A stretch of DNA of 30,743 bases from Aestuariivita sp964402685 (GTDB lineage: Bacteria > Pseudomonadota > Alphaproteobacteria > Rhodobacterales > Rhodobacteraceae): NCBI GenBank assembly GCA_964402685.1, contig CAYODE010000026.1:1-30743 (forward strand), written 5' to 3'. The translations under genes and the position numbers were made by a program. Under the pieces are notes generated by a model. That model was not told where the DNA came from. It made no database searches and worked only from the letters and a program-made list of their open reading frames with translations. Below are positions 15,868 through 24,274 of the stretch, piece by piece (position 1 is the stretch's first letter; each line of letters begins with the position of its first letter).

Positions 15868-16809
15868 ATGACTGACCGCAAAAAGATCGTCCTTACCGGG
15901 GCGGCCGGTTTGGTTGGGCAAAACCTGACGCTCCAAATGCGAGACCGTGAGGATATCGAGCTCGTTGGTGTCGATAAGCATCCAGCGAATTGCGCCATAT
16001 ACCGAAAGGTCCACGAGGGTGTTGAGCTTGTCGAGGCAGATCTGGCAGAGCCCGGCGATTGGGCCGACAGTTTTTCCGGTGCGGATACTCTGATTTTGAA
16101 CCATGCCCAGATTGGAGCGCTCTCTGAGGCCCCGTTTATCGCCAACAATGTGACAGCCACACGCAATGTACTTGAGGCAGCGGAAGCGAACGGGATACGC
16201 AAAATAGTTCACATCAGCTCGTCGGTCGTGAACTCCCGTGCGGACGACTTTTACACACGCTCAAAGACCGAACAGGAGCAAATGGTTTTAGACAGCGGCA
16301 TTCCCGTTGTCGTCTTGAGGCCAACGCTGATGTTTGGTCATTTTGATCGGAAACACCTTGGCTGGCTTGCACGCTTCATGAAGCGTCAGCCAATCTTCCC
16401 GGTTCCTGGCAACGGCCAGTACATTCGCCAACCTCTCTACGCGGGCGACTTCTGCCGGATCATTGAAGCCTGTATCGATGACTTTCAGCCCGGCGGTATC
16501 TTTGACATTTCAGGCCAGGAAAAGATTGCCTACATTGACCTGATCCGCACTTTGAAGGAAGCCTGTGGCGCCCGTGCGCGCATTCTTCGGATCCCATACG
16601 GACTTTTTTGGTGGTTGCTGCGCGTCTACGCTGTCTTTGACAAAGATCCGCCGTTTACCACCCGGCAACTAGAAGCCTTGGTCATACCCGAGGAGTTCCC
16701 GATCATCGACTGGCCAGGAATTTTTGGTGTAAACGCAACGCCGCTGCAAGATGCACTGGCACATACGTACAACGATCCGCGTTATGCGTCGGTTGTTTTG
16801 GAGTTCTGA
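15868..16809 (+). CDS. NAD(P)-dependent epimerase/dehydratase (extended SDR)
   Basis: A 313-residue extended SDR. The N-terminal cofactor motif is GAAGLVGQ (about residues 11-18), and the strand VHISSSVV precedes a catalytic Tyr129/Lys133 pair in YTRSK. A substrate-side RPTLMFG and a PVPGNGQYIRQPLYAGDFC segment complete the fold, as in sugar or lipid-linked-sugar epimerases. It begins 6 nt after dprE2 and ends 2 nt before the FAD oxidoreductase gene, so it is surely co-expressed with the arabinose-lipid pathway. The canonical mycobacterial pathway has no such step. It may modify the lipid-linked sugar or make a second nucleotide sugar. Function unknown. Confidence 0.82.
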   Translation: MTDRKKIVLTGAAGLVGQNLTLQMRDREDIELVGVDKHPANCAIYRKVHEGVELVEADLAEPGDWADSFSGADTLILNHAQIGALSEAPFIANNVTATRNVLEAAEANGIRKIVHISSSVVNSRADDFYTRSKTEQEQMVLDSGIPVVVLRPTLMFGHFDRKHLGWLARFMKRQPIFPVPGNGQYIRQPLYAGDFCRIIEACIDDFQPGGIFDISGQEKIAYIDLIRTLKEACGARARILRIPYGLFWWLLRVYAVFDKDPPFTTRQLEALVIPEEFPIIDWPGIFGVNATPLQDALAHTYNDPRYASVVLEF

Positions 16810-16811
16810 TC

Positions 16812-18098
16812 ATGGCGAATGTTGCGGTTATCGGGGCGGGAGCAATGGGGCTTGCGGCGGCGTACCATGCGCTGAAAGCAGGTCATACGGTCACGGTATA
16901 CGAAGCCGATAAGGTTGCCGGTGGCATGGCCGCCCATTTTGATTTCGGTGGGCTTTCGATCGAACGCTTCTATCATTTCGTGTGTACACCGGACGCGCCG
17001 ACCTTCGAGTTGATGAAAGAGTTGGGCATGGGAGACCGTATGGTCTGGGTCGAGACGTCCATGGGATACTTCATCGATGGACATCACTACCGCTGGGGCG
17101 ATCCATTCTCGCTTCTAAGGTTTCCGTTGATGAGTTTCATAGAAAAGGTGCGCTACGGCGCGTCTGCATTCTTTCAGACAAAGCGGCGCAATTTCGACAG
17201 TATCGAACATATGACCGCTAAGGAGTGGATCGTCCGTGATTGCGGGCAACGGGTTTACGATTTGATGTGGCGTCGCTTGCTCGAACTAAAATTCTATGAG
17301 TACACCGATCATATCTCGGCCTCGTGGATTGCCACGCGCGTGAAGCGCGTCGGCCGGTCGCGCAAGTCAATCTTTCAAGAAAAGCTCGGTCATATCGACG
17401 GCGGGAGCCAAAGTCTTGTCGACCGATTGGTAGAAGAGATCGAAGCACGAGGCGGTGAAATTCGGCTCGGCACTCCGGTGACGCGAGTCGAAACCGAGAA
17501 TGGACGCGTTTCTGCGGTGCGCACCGCGCAAGGTGTGCAAGCTTTCGACTATGTGATCAGTACAGTCCCAACGCCGTTCGTCTCAGACATGATTCCCGAC
17601 CTTACAGAGGACGAGCACGCGCGTCTTGCCTCAATCGACAATATCGGGTGCATCTGCCTGCTCCTGAAACTGAAGAAGAGCGTGTCGCCGCATTTTTGGC
17701 TGAACGTAATGGATGAGAGGATGGATATCCCGGGCATTATCGAGTTTTCGAACCTTCGCAAAATGCCAGACAACGTCGTGTACGTCCCGTATTATATGCC
17801 AACGACAAATCCCAAGTGGACCCAAGACGACGATACTTTTATCGCGGACGCAGTGGCTTACCTCAAAATGATCAATCCCGAAATCCAGGACGAGGATGTG
17901 ATTGATGCGACGGTTGGGCGGCTGCGCTACGCGCAACCTGTGTGTCCGCCAAACTTCTTACAAAATCTACCTCCGATCCAAACGTCTATTTCGGGTCTCC
18001 AGGTGGCGGACACGTGTTACTACTACCCTGAGGATCGCGGTATCTCGGAAAGCGTCCGGCTTGCGCGGGAGATGGCGGCGCATATTGGGGAAAGCTGA
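16812..18098 (+). CDS. FAD/NAD(P)-dependent oxidoreductase (UDP-galactopyranose mutase / amine-oxidase fold)
   Basis: A 428-residue flavoprotein. VIGAGAMGLAAA (residues 6-17, GxGxxG) with a following VYEADKVAGGMA gives the ADP-binding and second FAD motifs. An ERFYHFVCTP segment, a C-terminal VADTCYYYPEDRGISESVRLA FAD-contact motif and an IDGGSQSLVDRL segment fit the amine-oxidase/protoporphyrinogen-oxidase superfamily that includes UGM. By analogy it could perform a ring contraction or a redox change on a sugar, or desaturate or reduce a polyprenyl lipid; the sequence alone does not decide. It is 2 nt after the SDR gene and 5 nt before gtrA-like, so it belongs to the arabinose-lipid operon. 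Confidence 0.8.
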   Translation: MANVAVIGAGAMGLAAAYHALKAGHTVTVYEADKVAGGMAAHFDFGGLSIERFYHFVCTPDAPTFELMKELGMGDRMVWVETSMGYFIDGHHYRWGDPFSLLRFPLMSFIEKVRYGASAFFQTKRRNFDSIEHMTAKEWIVRDCGQRVYDLMWRRLLELKFYEYTDHISASWIATRVKRVGRSRKSIFQEKLGHIDGGSQSLVDRLVEEIEARGGEIRLGTPVTRVETENGRVSAVRTAQGVQAFDYVISTVPTPFVSDMIPDLTEDEHARLASIDNIGCICLLLKLKKSVSPHFWLNVMDERMDIPGIIEFSNLRKMPDNVVYVPYYMPTTNPKWTQDDDTFIADAVAYLKMINPEIQDEDVIDATVGRLRYAQPVCPPNFLQNLPPIQTSISGLQVADTCYYYPEDRGISESVRLAREMAAHIGES

Positions 18099-18103
18099 CC
18101 GAT

Positions 18104-18493
18104 ATGCAGTTTGTACGTTTCCTGCTAACGGGAGGTGTTGCCGCGCTGGTCAACCTCGCGTCGCGCTACATTCTCGATATTTTTGTGTCTTTCGAACTTG
18201 CGGTTGCATTGGCCTATCTGTTCGGAATGACAACTGCCTACATTCTTGCAAGGCTTTTTGTGTTTGAAGCTTCAGAGGATGGCATCGGATCGGAATTCGC
18301 ACGATTTGCGGCGGTCAACGTGGTTGCGCTGGTTGTGGTCTGGCTGGTGTCTGTCGGTCTTGCGCGTGTCTTGTTTCCGATGATTGGCTTCACCTGGTAC
18401 GCCGACGATATCGCCCATGCGGTTGGTGTTACTGTTCCCGCAATAACGAGCTTTATAGGGCATAAGTACTTCACCTTCCGAAAAGCCAATTGA
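18104..18493 (+). CDS. GtrA-family membrane protein (candidate polyprenyl-phosphosugar flippase)
   Basis: A 129-residue, normal-length GtrA protein with four predicted membrane spans (about residues 8-28, 35-55, 68-88 and 100-122). It opens with QFVRFLLTGGVAALVNLASRY and closes with FIGHKYFTFRK, both hallmark GtrA ends. GtrA proteins are thought to move lipid-linked sugars across the membrane. In M. tuberculosis the GtrA-like Rv3789 gene lies beside dprE1/dprE2, the same partnership as here. This supports flipping of polyprenyl-phospho-arabinose to the periplasmic side. It is the last gene of the plus-strand operon; 97 bp separate it from the convergent GT-C gene. Confidence 0.88.
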   Translation: MQFVRFLLTGGVAALVNLASRYILDIFVSFELAVALAYLFGMTTAYILARLFVFEASEDGIGSEFARFAAVNVVALVVVWLVSVGLARVLFPMIGFTWYADDIAHAVGVTVPAITSFIGHKYFTFRKAN

Positions 18494-18590
18494 CCTTCCG
18501 GAAAGGTCTGCGGGAACATATGCTTTGTTCATATTTTGTCGTTTAGTGAAGGCAGACTTTGCCACAGCGCAAGCTTCAAATAGTCAGCCG

Positions 18591-20135
18591 TCAGCTTTGG
18601 TAAAGCTTACAAGCCCCTACCTCAGAAACCTCGTTCATACTTGCCACAAGTTGTTCAATGCTATCGTCAAAACTTAGCTCTTTGTATTTGCACCAAATCA
18701 CTCCACCCAACGGAAGACCTCCCAATGTGGTTTCTGGACTAGAGATGAGAGAGCCGACAATGTCCTTTGGTATCCAGTCTGGTGGTGCGAAGGCGCGGCG
18801 TTCGGTGTAGTAGGGCGCCGTCGAATTCCAATCGATGCCAAACACGTAAACCCCTGAATTATCGGGAATTTGATCGCGTGCTTCCAACGCAATCAAGTAA
18901 TGGTTTGGAAAAGGTGGAGATTTTACGCCGGGATAAAATCTGTCAAAAAATGTGTTCAATTGACTTGCAACGACAAAAACAACCATCGCAGTACTTAAGA
19001 CAACTCTCCCGCGATCCAGCAAATCGAATGCGATAACCGACAGAACCAAAATGACAAAGACTGCATTTGCGACCTGATAGTAGTTGTGCACCAGGTGAAG
19101 GTTGGTGAAGAGCATCAGCGGGGTGAAGAAGCCAAGGCTGCCCAAGGCGACAAGTCTGGCGCGCGGGCTCGACAAGCCAGCGTTCAGCTTTGGGAAAATC
19201 TGCAACAACAACACTATCAGCAAAAGCACCGCAGCAGCTGTTCCCAGGGTATCCACCAGCATTCTTTGGGGTAGCAATTCCCCCCAAAAACGTTCGGACA
19301 GGCGCATGTCTAATGTGCCGTAATTCCAAGACGACAACTTTTCCGATGTAAGGAATTCTCCTATTGGATTCTGAGACTTAATGGAGTCACTGACCCCCAC
19401 CCAAGTCAATCCAATCGGATAGGGAAACAAGAGAAGTACCGTGGCCAGACCGGCCCGTAGTTTCTGTTGAAGTAGCTTACCAGTTTTGTGCCAAGTCCAG
19501 ATGATCCAAAGAAATCCAAGCCCAGCGAGGAGTGAGAACGCGGGTAGAGTGGTCGCTTTCGTCAGCACGGCCAACGCACCAAGCATTGCAGAGAAAACGA
19601 ACCGGATGCCGCCGCCCTCTTGCAAAAAACGGATCAGAAGTGCTGCATGAGCAAAAGCAAAGAAAAGGGCCGCCGTTTCAATCATGAAGGTTGTGCCCCA
19701 AAACAGGTAGATCGGCGACGCCAAGAACATCGCGGAAGCTGCCCAGAACCACCAATCGCTAAAACCAATGGCCTTTTGCAGCACTCTTAAGGGCCAGAGG
19801 CAGGCCACGAAGAAACACCAGGACACCAACCGGCCTGCAAAATCCAGAGGAACGCCCAGCTTGGCCACAATCGCAGCCAGGCTTTGATACACCGGAAATT
19901 CAAATGGAATAGCCCAAGGCGCGCCAAGAACCGGCGTCTGGTAAGCAACAGAAAACCCGTCCTTAAGAAACCAAAACGATGTGATGGCCGTCTGTGTTTG
20001 CCGGAAGTCGTGCATGAACGTCAGCGGTTTGGAACCACTCACGACCAAGACCATCAAGGCATTGAAAAAAAGCAGAACCGTAAGACCGATCAAAAGTCGT
20101 TCTGACCAGAGGTGGAGTTTTGTCTTTGGTGCCAT
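18591..20135 (-). CDS. GT-C-type polytopic membrane glycosyltransferase
   Basis: A 514-residue protein with about 10-12 hydrophobic helices in residues 10-400 and a soluble C-terminal part. I choose the ATG at 20135 because AAGG lies about nine bases upstream; an ATG at 20183 has no ribosome-binding site. The first external loop holds MHDFRQTQTA, with the conserved acidic residue and Arg seen in GT-C (ArnT/PMT-like) enzymes that use polyprenyl-phosphosugars. It converges on the GtrA gene, so its own promoter lies in 20136-20403. It is a good candidate to transfer the flipped sugar to a glycan, lipid or protein, but neither donor nor acceptor is shown by sequence. Confidence 0.78.
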   Translation of the reverse strand: MAPKTKLHLWSERLLIGLTVLLFFNALMVLVVSGSKPLTFMHDFRQTQTAITSFWFLKDGFSVAYQTPVLGAPWAIPFEFPVYQSLAAIVAKLGVPLDFAGRLVSWCFFVACLWPLRVLQKAIGFSDWWFWAASAMFLASPIYLFWGTTFMIETAALFFAFAHAALLIRFLQEGGGIRFVFSAMLGALAVLTKATTLPAFSLLAGLGFLWIIWTWHKTGKLLQQKLRAGLATVLLLFPYPIGLTWVGVSDSIKSQNPIGEFLTSEKLSSWNYGTLDMRLSERFWGELLPQRMLVDTLGTAAAVLLLIVLLLQIFPKLNAGLSSPRARLVALGSLGFFTPLMLFTNLHLVHNYYQVANAVFVILVLSVIAFDLLDRGRVVLSTAMVVFVVASQLNTFFDRFYPGVKSPPFPNHYLIALEARDQIPDNSGVYVFGIDWNSTAPYYTERRAFAPPDWIPKDIVGSLISSPETTLGGLPLGGVIWCKYKELSFDDSIEQLVASMNEVSEVGACKLYQS

Positions 20136-20368
20136 GATTGCCTTAGAGGTGTGAGTTGGAAAAGATGCGTCGACCAGTGTCATGATCGAAAATCTGGTTC
20201 AACCCCTGTCGCTGCTTTTCCGGCAGCACTATAGCCCTGTGAGAGAAATCGATAACTCTGTTCCGGCATAGTCCTTGGTCACGTCCAACTTCTAGGGCGC
20301 GGCATCTGGGCGCTTGACCATCCGTTGTATCAACGTCAAGAAACGATACTCAAAACGTAAGGTTTGGT

Positions 20369-20380
20369 CGCCTTAAGGCG
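20369..20380. repeat. 12-bp palindrome CGCCTTAAGGCG upstream of the ABC exporter gene
   Basis: A perfect palindrome ending 24 nt before the ATG of the exporter gene, in the divergent region with the GT-C gene. Its inner ten bases equal those at 12270-12279. The close placement to a start codon suggests an operator or leader hairpin; no regulator gene is seen nearby. Confidence 0.4.
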
Positions 20381-20403
20381 CACCCTGAAATTAAAGAGTC
20401 CGA

Positions 20404-22215
20404 ATGGCCCGAATGGACACTGCAGCGCCTCCTGCAAACACCGGTGAGGAGGAGCGCGAAAAATCGAAGAACATGCGCGCCTTGTCCGCGCTGTGGCCGT
20501 TCATGGCCCCGTATAAACTGCTTATGGCGGCGGCGGGTGCGGCGCTTGTTCTAACCGCATTTGTGTCGCTCGCGTTGCCTATGGCCGTACGGCGTGTCGT
20601 CGACAATTTTGAATCCAAAAACACCGAGATCCTGGATCTTTATTTTGCGGCTGCATTAGGGATCGCAGCCTTGCTCGCGGTAGGGACTGGACTGCGATAT
20701 GCGCTTGTCACGCGGTTGGGAGAACGCGTCGTAGCAGATATTCGCAAGGCGGTCTTCGGGCGTGTCATCGGTATGAGCCCGGAGTTCTATGAGCGGATCA
20801 TGACCGGTGAAGTGCTGAGCCGGATCACAACTGACACCACACTTATTCTATCTGTTTTGGGGTCATCTGTTTCGATTGCCTTGCGCAACATCCTGATCTT
20901 CGTCGGTGGTCTCGTTCTGATGTTATTGACCTCGCCGCAACTCACAGGTCTGGCCCTTTTGCTGGTTCCGGCAGTGATCGTTCCGATCCTTGTTCTGGGA
21001 CGGCGTTTGCGTGTTTTGAGCCGCGAGAACCAGGATTGGATTGCCGCGTCGTCTGGAAATGCGTCTGAGGCACTCGGCGCCGTTCAAACGGTGCAGGCCT
21101 TTACCCATGAAGCCGAAAACCGCGCAGCCTTTGGCGATGTCACCGAGCGCAGTTTTGACTCTGCTAAACGCCGGATTTGGACGCGTGCGCTGATGACGGT
21201 AATTGTCATATTCCTCGTCTTCACGGGGATTGTTGGGATCCTCTGGATGGGTGCGAATGCCGTACGTGCCGGCGATATGAGCGTCGGAACGCTTGTGCAG
21301 TTCCTGATCTATTCGATCATGGTGGCTGGCGGCGTTGCTGCTCTTTCCGAGATTTGGGGTGAGTTACAACGCGCTGCAGGCGCGACAGAGCGCTTGGTTG
21401 AGCTTTTGCAGAGCATCGACACGGTAAGCGATCCGGCGGAGCCACAGAGATTGTCTATGCCAGTGCGCGGACAGATCACCTTGGAAGATGTCACGTTTCG
21501 TTACCCGTCGCGGCCTAAAGTGGCTGCGTTGGAGGGGGTATCGCTTGATGTCGCTCCAGGGGAGACTGTGGCCTTTGTCGGCCCATCCGGAGCTGGAAAG
21601 ACAACGATCATTCAGATGATCCTTCGGTTTTATGATCCATCCTCGGGGCGGGTTTTACTGGACGGGGTTGATCTGGCGGATATGGCGCGGGATCAGTTTC
21701 GCAAACATATCGCGCTTGTTCCGCAGGACCCCGTGATTTTCGCGACGACGGCGCGCGAAAACATTCGCTTTGGACGCCCGGAAGCCTCGGACGGTGAGGT
21801 AGAGGCAGCGGCTCAAGCTGCGGCTGCACATGACTTCATCTCGGAATTGCCCGACGGGTATGACAGTTATGTCGGAGAGCGCGGCGTCATGCTGTCGGGC
21901 GGACAGAAGCAACGCATCGCAATTGCGCGTGCGATCTTACGCGATGCGCCCGTTTTGTTGTTGGACGAGGCAACAAGCGCGTTGGATGCGGAAAGTGAGC
22001 GCGCCGTCCAACAGGCCGTGGATGAGCTCAGCGAAGGCCGCACAACGTTGATCGTGGCGCACCGCCTTGCAACGGTAAAAAAGGCGGATCGCATTGTCGT
22101 CTTCGATCAGGGACGTATCGTGGCCACTGGCGGTCACGATGCGCTCGTCGCCGAAGGCGGACTTTATGCGCGTCTGGCGCGCCTGCAGTTTACCGATGGC
22201 ATTGCGGCTGAATAA
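20404..22215 (+). CDS. MsbA-like ABC exporter (fused permease-ATPase, half-transporter)
   Basis: A 603-residue half-transporter. Residues about 30-340 form a six-helix exporter domain; the ATPase follows from about 355. Walker A GPSGAGKTT is at 393-401, Q-loop LVPQDPV follows, signature LSGGQ is at 497-501, Walker B VLLLDEATSALD is intact, and the H-loop is IVAHRLATV. The hydrophilic N-terminal tail (about 25 residues) is rich in Glu and Lys. It should act as a homodimer exporting a lipid, glycolipid or drug. MsbA itself flips lipid A; here the substrate is open. It is divergent from the GT-C gene with about 270 bp between, and an acyl-CoA synthetase gene follows 181 nt later. Confidence 0.92.
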   Translation: MARMDTAAPPANTGEEEREKSKNMRALSALWPFMAPYKLLMAAAGAALVLTAFVSLALPMAVRRVVDNFESKNTEILDLYFAAALGIAALLAVGTGLRYALVTRLGERVVADIRKAVFGRVIGMSPEFYERIMTGEVLSRITTDTTLILSVLGSSVSIALRNILIFVGGLVLMLLTSPQLTGLALLLVPAVIVPILVLGRRLRVLSRENQDWIAASSGNASEALGAVQTVQAFTHEAENRAAFGDVTERSFDSAKRRIWTRALMTVIVIFLVFTGIVGILWMGANAVRAGDMSVGTLVQFLIYSIMVAGGVAALSEIWGELQRAAGATERLVELLQSIDTVSDPAEPQRLSMPVRGQITLEDVTFRYPSRPKVAALEGVSLDVAPGETVAFVGPSGAGKTTIIQMILRFYDPSSGRVLLDGVDLADMARDQFRKHIALVPQDPVIFATTARENIRFGRPEASDGEVEAAAQAAAAHDFISELPDGYDSYVGERGVMLSGGQKQRIAIARAILRDAPVLLLDEATSALDAESERAVQQAVDELSEGRTTLIVAHRLATVKKADRIVVFDQGRIVATGGHDALVAEGGLYARLARLQFTDGIAAE

Positions 22216-22396
22216 ACCAAGACAGGTCAGAATGTACTGCGCCTTTGGGTAAACCGTGCAGCTTGGCGCCACGTCATCTTGCAAAATGACCCTGCGTGCC
22301 ACCGCGCCAATACTTGCGTGGTGGAAATTTTCCGCCCATCCTCTTCTGAAAACAGAAACGAGCTCAGGAAAATGAGCGTTTGGGAGGAACATAACC

Positions 22397-24274
22397 ATGG
22401 CTTTGACCAGCCTTGAGGACAAATACGCAATCGAAAATGCCATGCCGTGGGAGGCCCGGGAGGTCCCAAAAACGCTGTATGGGCAGATCAGCGAAACTGC
22501 TGGGAAGTTCCCGAACCACTCTGCAATCAGCTACCAACTGTTTTCTGGACCACAAGACAAGGCATTTACGTTGAGTTGGTCTGCGTTGAAGGACAAGGTC
22601 ACGCAAGCGGCCAATCTGTTTCGGTCATTGGGCGTCGGGGAAAGTGACGTCGTGGCATACGTTCTGCCCAACTGCAACGAAACCGTCGTGACACTTCTTG
22701 GTGGGGCCGTTGCTGGCATCGTAAACCCGATCAATCCGCTTCTGGAACCTGAGCAGATCGGGTCAATCCTGCGCGAAACCGATGCCAAGGTCGTTGTGAC
22801 GCTGCGACCTTTCCCAAAAACAGACGTTGCGGAGAAAGTCGCAGAAGCCGTGCGGCATGCGCCCAATGTCACAACGGTTCTGGAAGTCGATTTGGTGGGC
22901 TATCTGACCGGCCTGAAACGGATGATCGTCCGGATGATCCGCCCGAAACTGCAGGCCGAAAAGCATGCGGATTACAAGAGTTTCTCTGCGGAACTCGCGA
23001 AACAACCCACCACTCTGTCATTTGCAGACAGCACAGAAGATCGCGTCGCCTGTTACTTCCATACCGGCGGTACAACAGGCATGCCAAAAGTCGCGCAGCA
23101 CAAGTATTCGGGCATGATTTATAATGGCTGGCTGGGAACGGAATTGTTGTTCACCGAAGACGACAACATTATGTGCCCGCTGCCTTTGTTCCACGTGTTT
23201 GCGTGCCACGTGATCTTGATGGCGGCGGTGTGTTCGGGGGCGCATGTCGTCTTTCCGACGCCGCAGGGGTATCGTGGCGATGGTGTCTTTGACAATTTTT
23301 GGAAGCTGTGTGAGCGCTGGAAGATCAGTTTCATTATCACGGTACCCACCGCTATTGCTGCCAAAATGCAGAGGCCTGTGGATGCGGATGTCTCAACCGT
23401 AAAAACGGCGTTTTCGGGGTCGGCTCCGTTGCCGATGGAACTCTTCCGTCGGTTCGAGGAGGCGGCGGGCATCAACATTGTCGAGGGCTACGGTCTGACA
23501 GAGGCCACCTGCCTGGTGTCCTGCAACCCGGTGGAGGGTGAGAAGAAAGTAGGCTCGGTTGGGATACCTTTCCCCTACACCGATGTGAAAATCCTCAACG
23601 AAACCAACCAAGGTCCGCTTGAGGCGGCTGTGGATGAGGTTGGAGAGATCTGTATCGCAAATCCGGGTGTGTCGGTCGGCCACACCTATACGGAAGAAGC
23701 AAAAAACCGCGACCTCTTTCATGGGGAATACCTGCGTACCGGTGACCTCGGTCGGATTGACGCGGATGGCTATCTGTGGATCACCGGACGCGCCAAAGAT
23801 CTGATCATTCGCGGCGGGCACAATATTGACCCGGCTGAGATAGAAGAGGCGCTGCTCGGCCATCCTGCCGTGGCTTTTGCCGGCGCCATCGGCCAGCCAG
23901 ACAAACATGCTGGTGAACTGCCCTGTGCGTTTGTGGAGCTTGTCGAGGGGGCAAGCGCAGATGCAAACGAACTGTTGGAGTACTGCAGAAAACACGTCCA
24001 TGAACGTGCCGCGCAACCCAAGCATCTCGATATCCTGGATGAGCTACCAAAGACCGCGGTCGGCAAAGTCTTCAAGCCTGACCTGCGCAAAAGTGCGATC
24101 ACGCGCATCTACAACGAGGCTTTGGAAGAACAGCATCTTCAGGCGCGCGTTGTGAAGGTGATTGACGACAAGAAGCGTGGCTTGGTCGCCCAGCTCCAGC
24201 GCAATGGGGCCGATGAGGAAGACGTCGCCAAAACACTGGGCGATTTCACACGACCCTGGGAATGGGCTGCGTAA
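22397..24274 (+). CDS. Acyl-CoA synthetase (AMP-forming, FadD-like)
   Basis: A 625-residue ANL-superfamily enzyme that activates a carboxylic acid with ATP and CoA. Core motifs are YFHTGGTTGMPKVAQHK (A3 P-loop), GYGLTEATC (A5), YLRTGDLGRIDADGYLWITGRAKDLIIRGG (A7-A8), and the C-terminal PKTAVGKVFK with the A10 lysine. All are intact. The start at 22397 has a strong GGAGGA eight bases upstream, and the protein opens MALTSLEDK. The fatty or aromatic specificity cannot be read from sequence. The stop codon lies inside the start region of the next gene (overlap 24262-24274), so it is translationally coupled to the alpha/beta hydrolase. Confidence 0.92.
   Translation: MALTSLEDKYAIENAMPWEAREVPKTLYGQISETAGKFPNHSAISYQLFSGPQDKAFTLSWSALKDKVTQAANLFRSLGVGESDVVAYVLPNCNETVVTLLGGAVAGIVNPINPLLEPEQIGSILRETDAKVVVTLRPFPKTDVAEKVAEAVRHAPNVTTVLEVDLVGYLTGLKRMIVRMIRPKLQAEKHADYKSFSAELAKQPTTLSFADSTEDRVACYFHTGGTTGMPKVAQHKYSGMIYNGWLGTELLFTEDDNIMCPLPLFHVFACHVILMAAVCSGAHVVFPTPQGYRGDGVFDNFWKLCERWKISFIITVPTAIAAKMQRPVDADVSTVKTAFSGSAPLPMELFRRFEEAAGINIVEGYGLTEATCLVSCNPVEGEKKVGSVGIPFPYTDVKILNETNQGPLEAAVDEVGEICIANPGVSVGHTYTEEAKNRDLFHGEYLRTGDLGRIDADGYLWITGRAKDLIIRGGHNIDPAEIEEALLGHPAVAFAGAIGQPDKHAGELPCAFVELVEGASADANELLEYCRKHVHERAAQPKHLDILDELPKTAVGKVFKPDLRKSAITRIYNEALEEQHLQARVVKVIDDKKRGLVAQLQRNGADEEDVAKTLGDFTRPWEWAA

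Noticed and set aside
18494..18514. GACCTT/AAGGTC inverted repeat after GtrA as a terminator
   Set aside because: Short stem with no following T-run on either strand.
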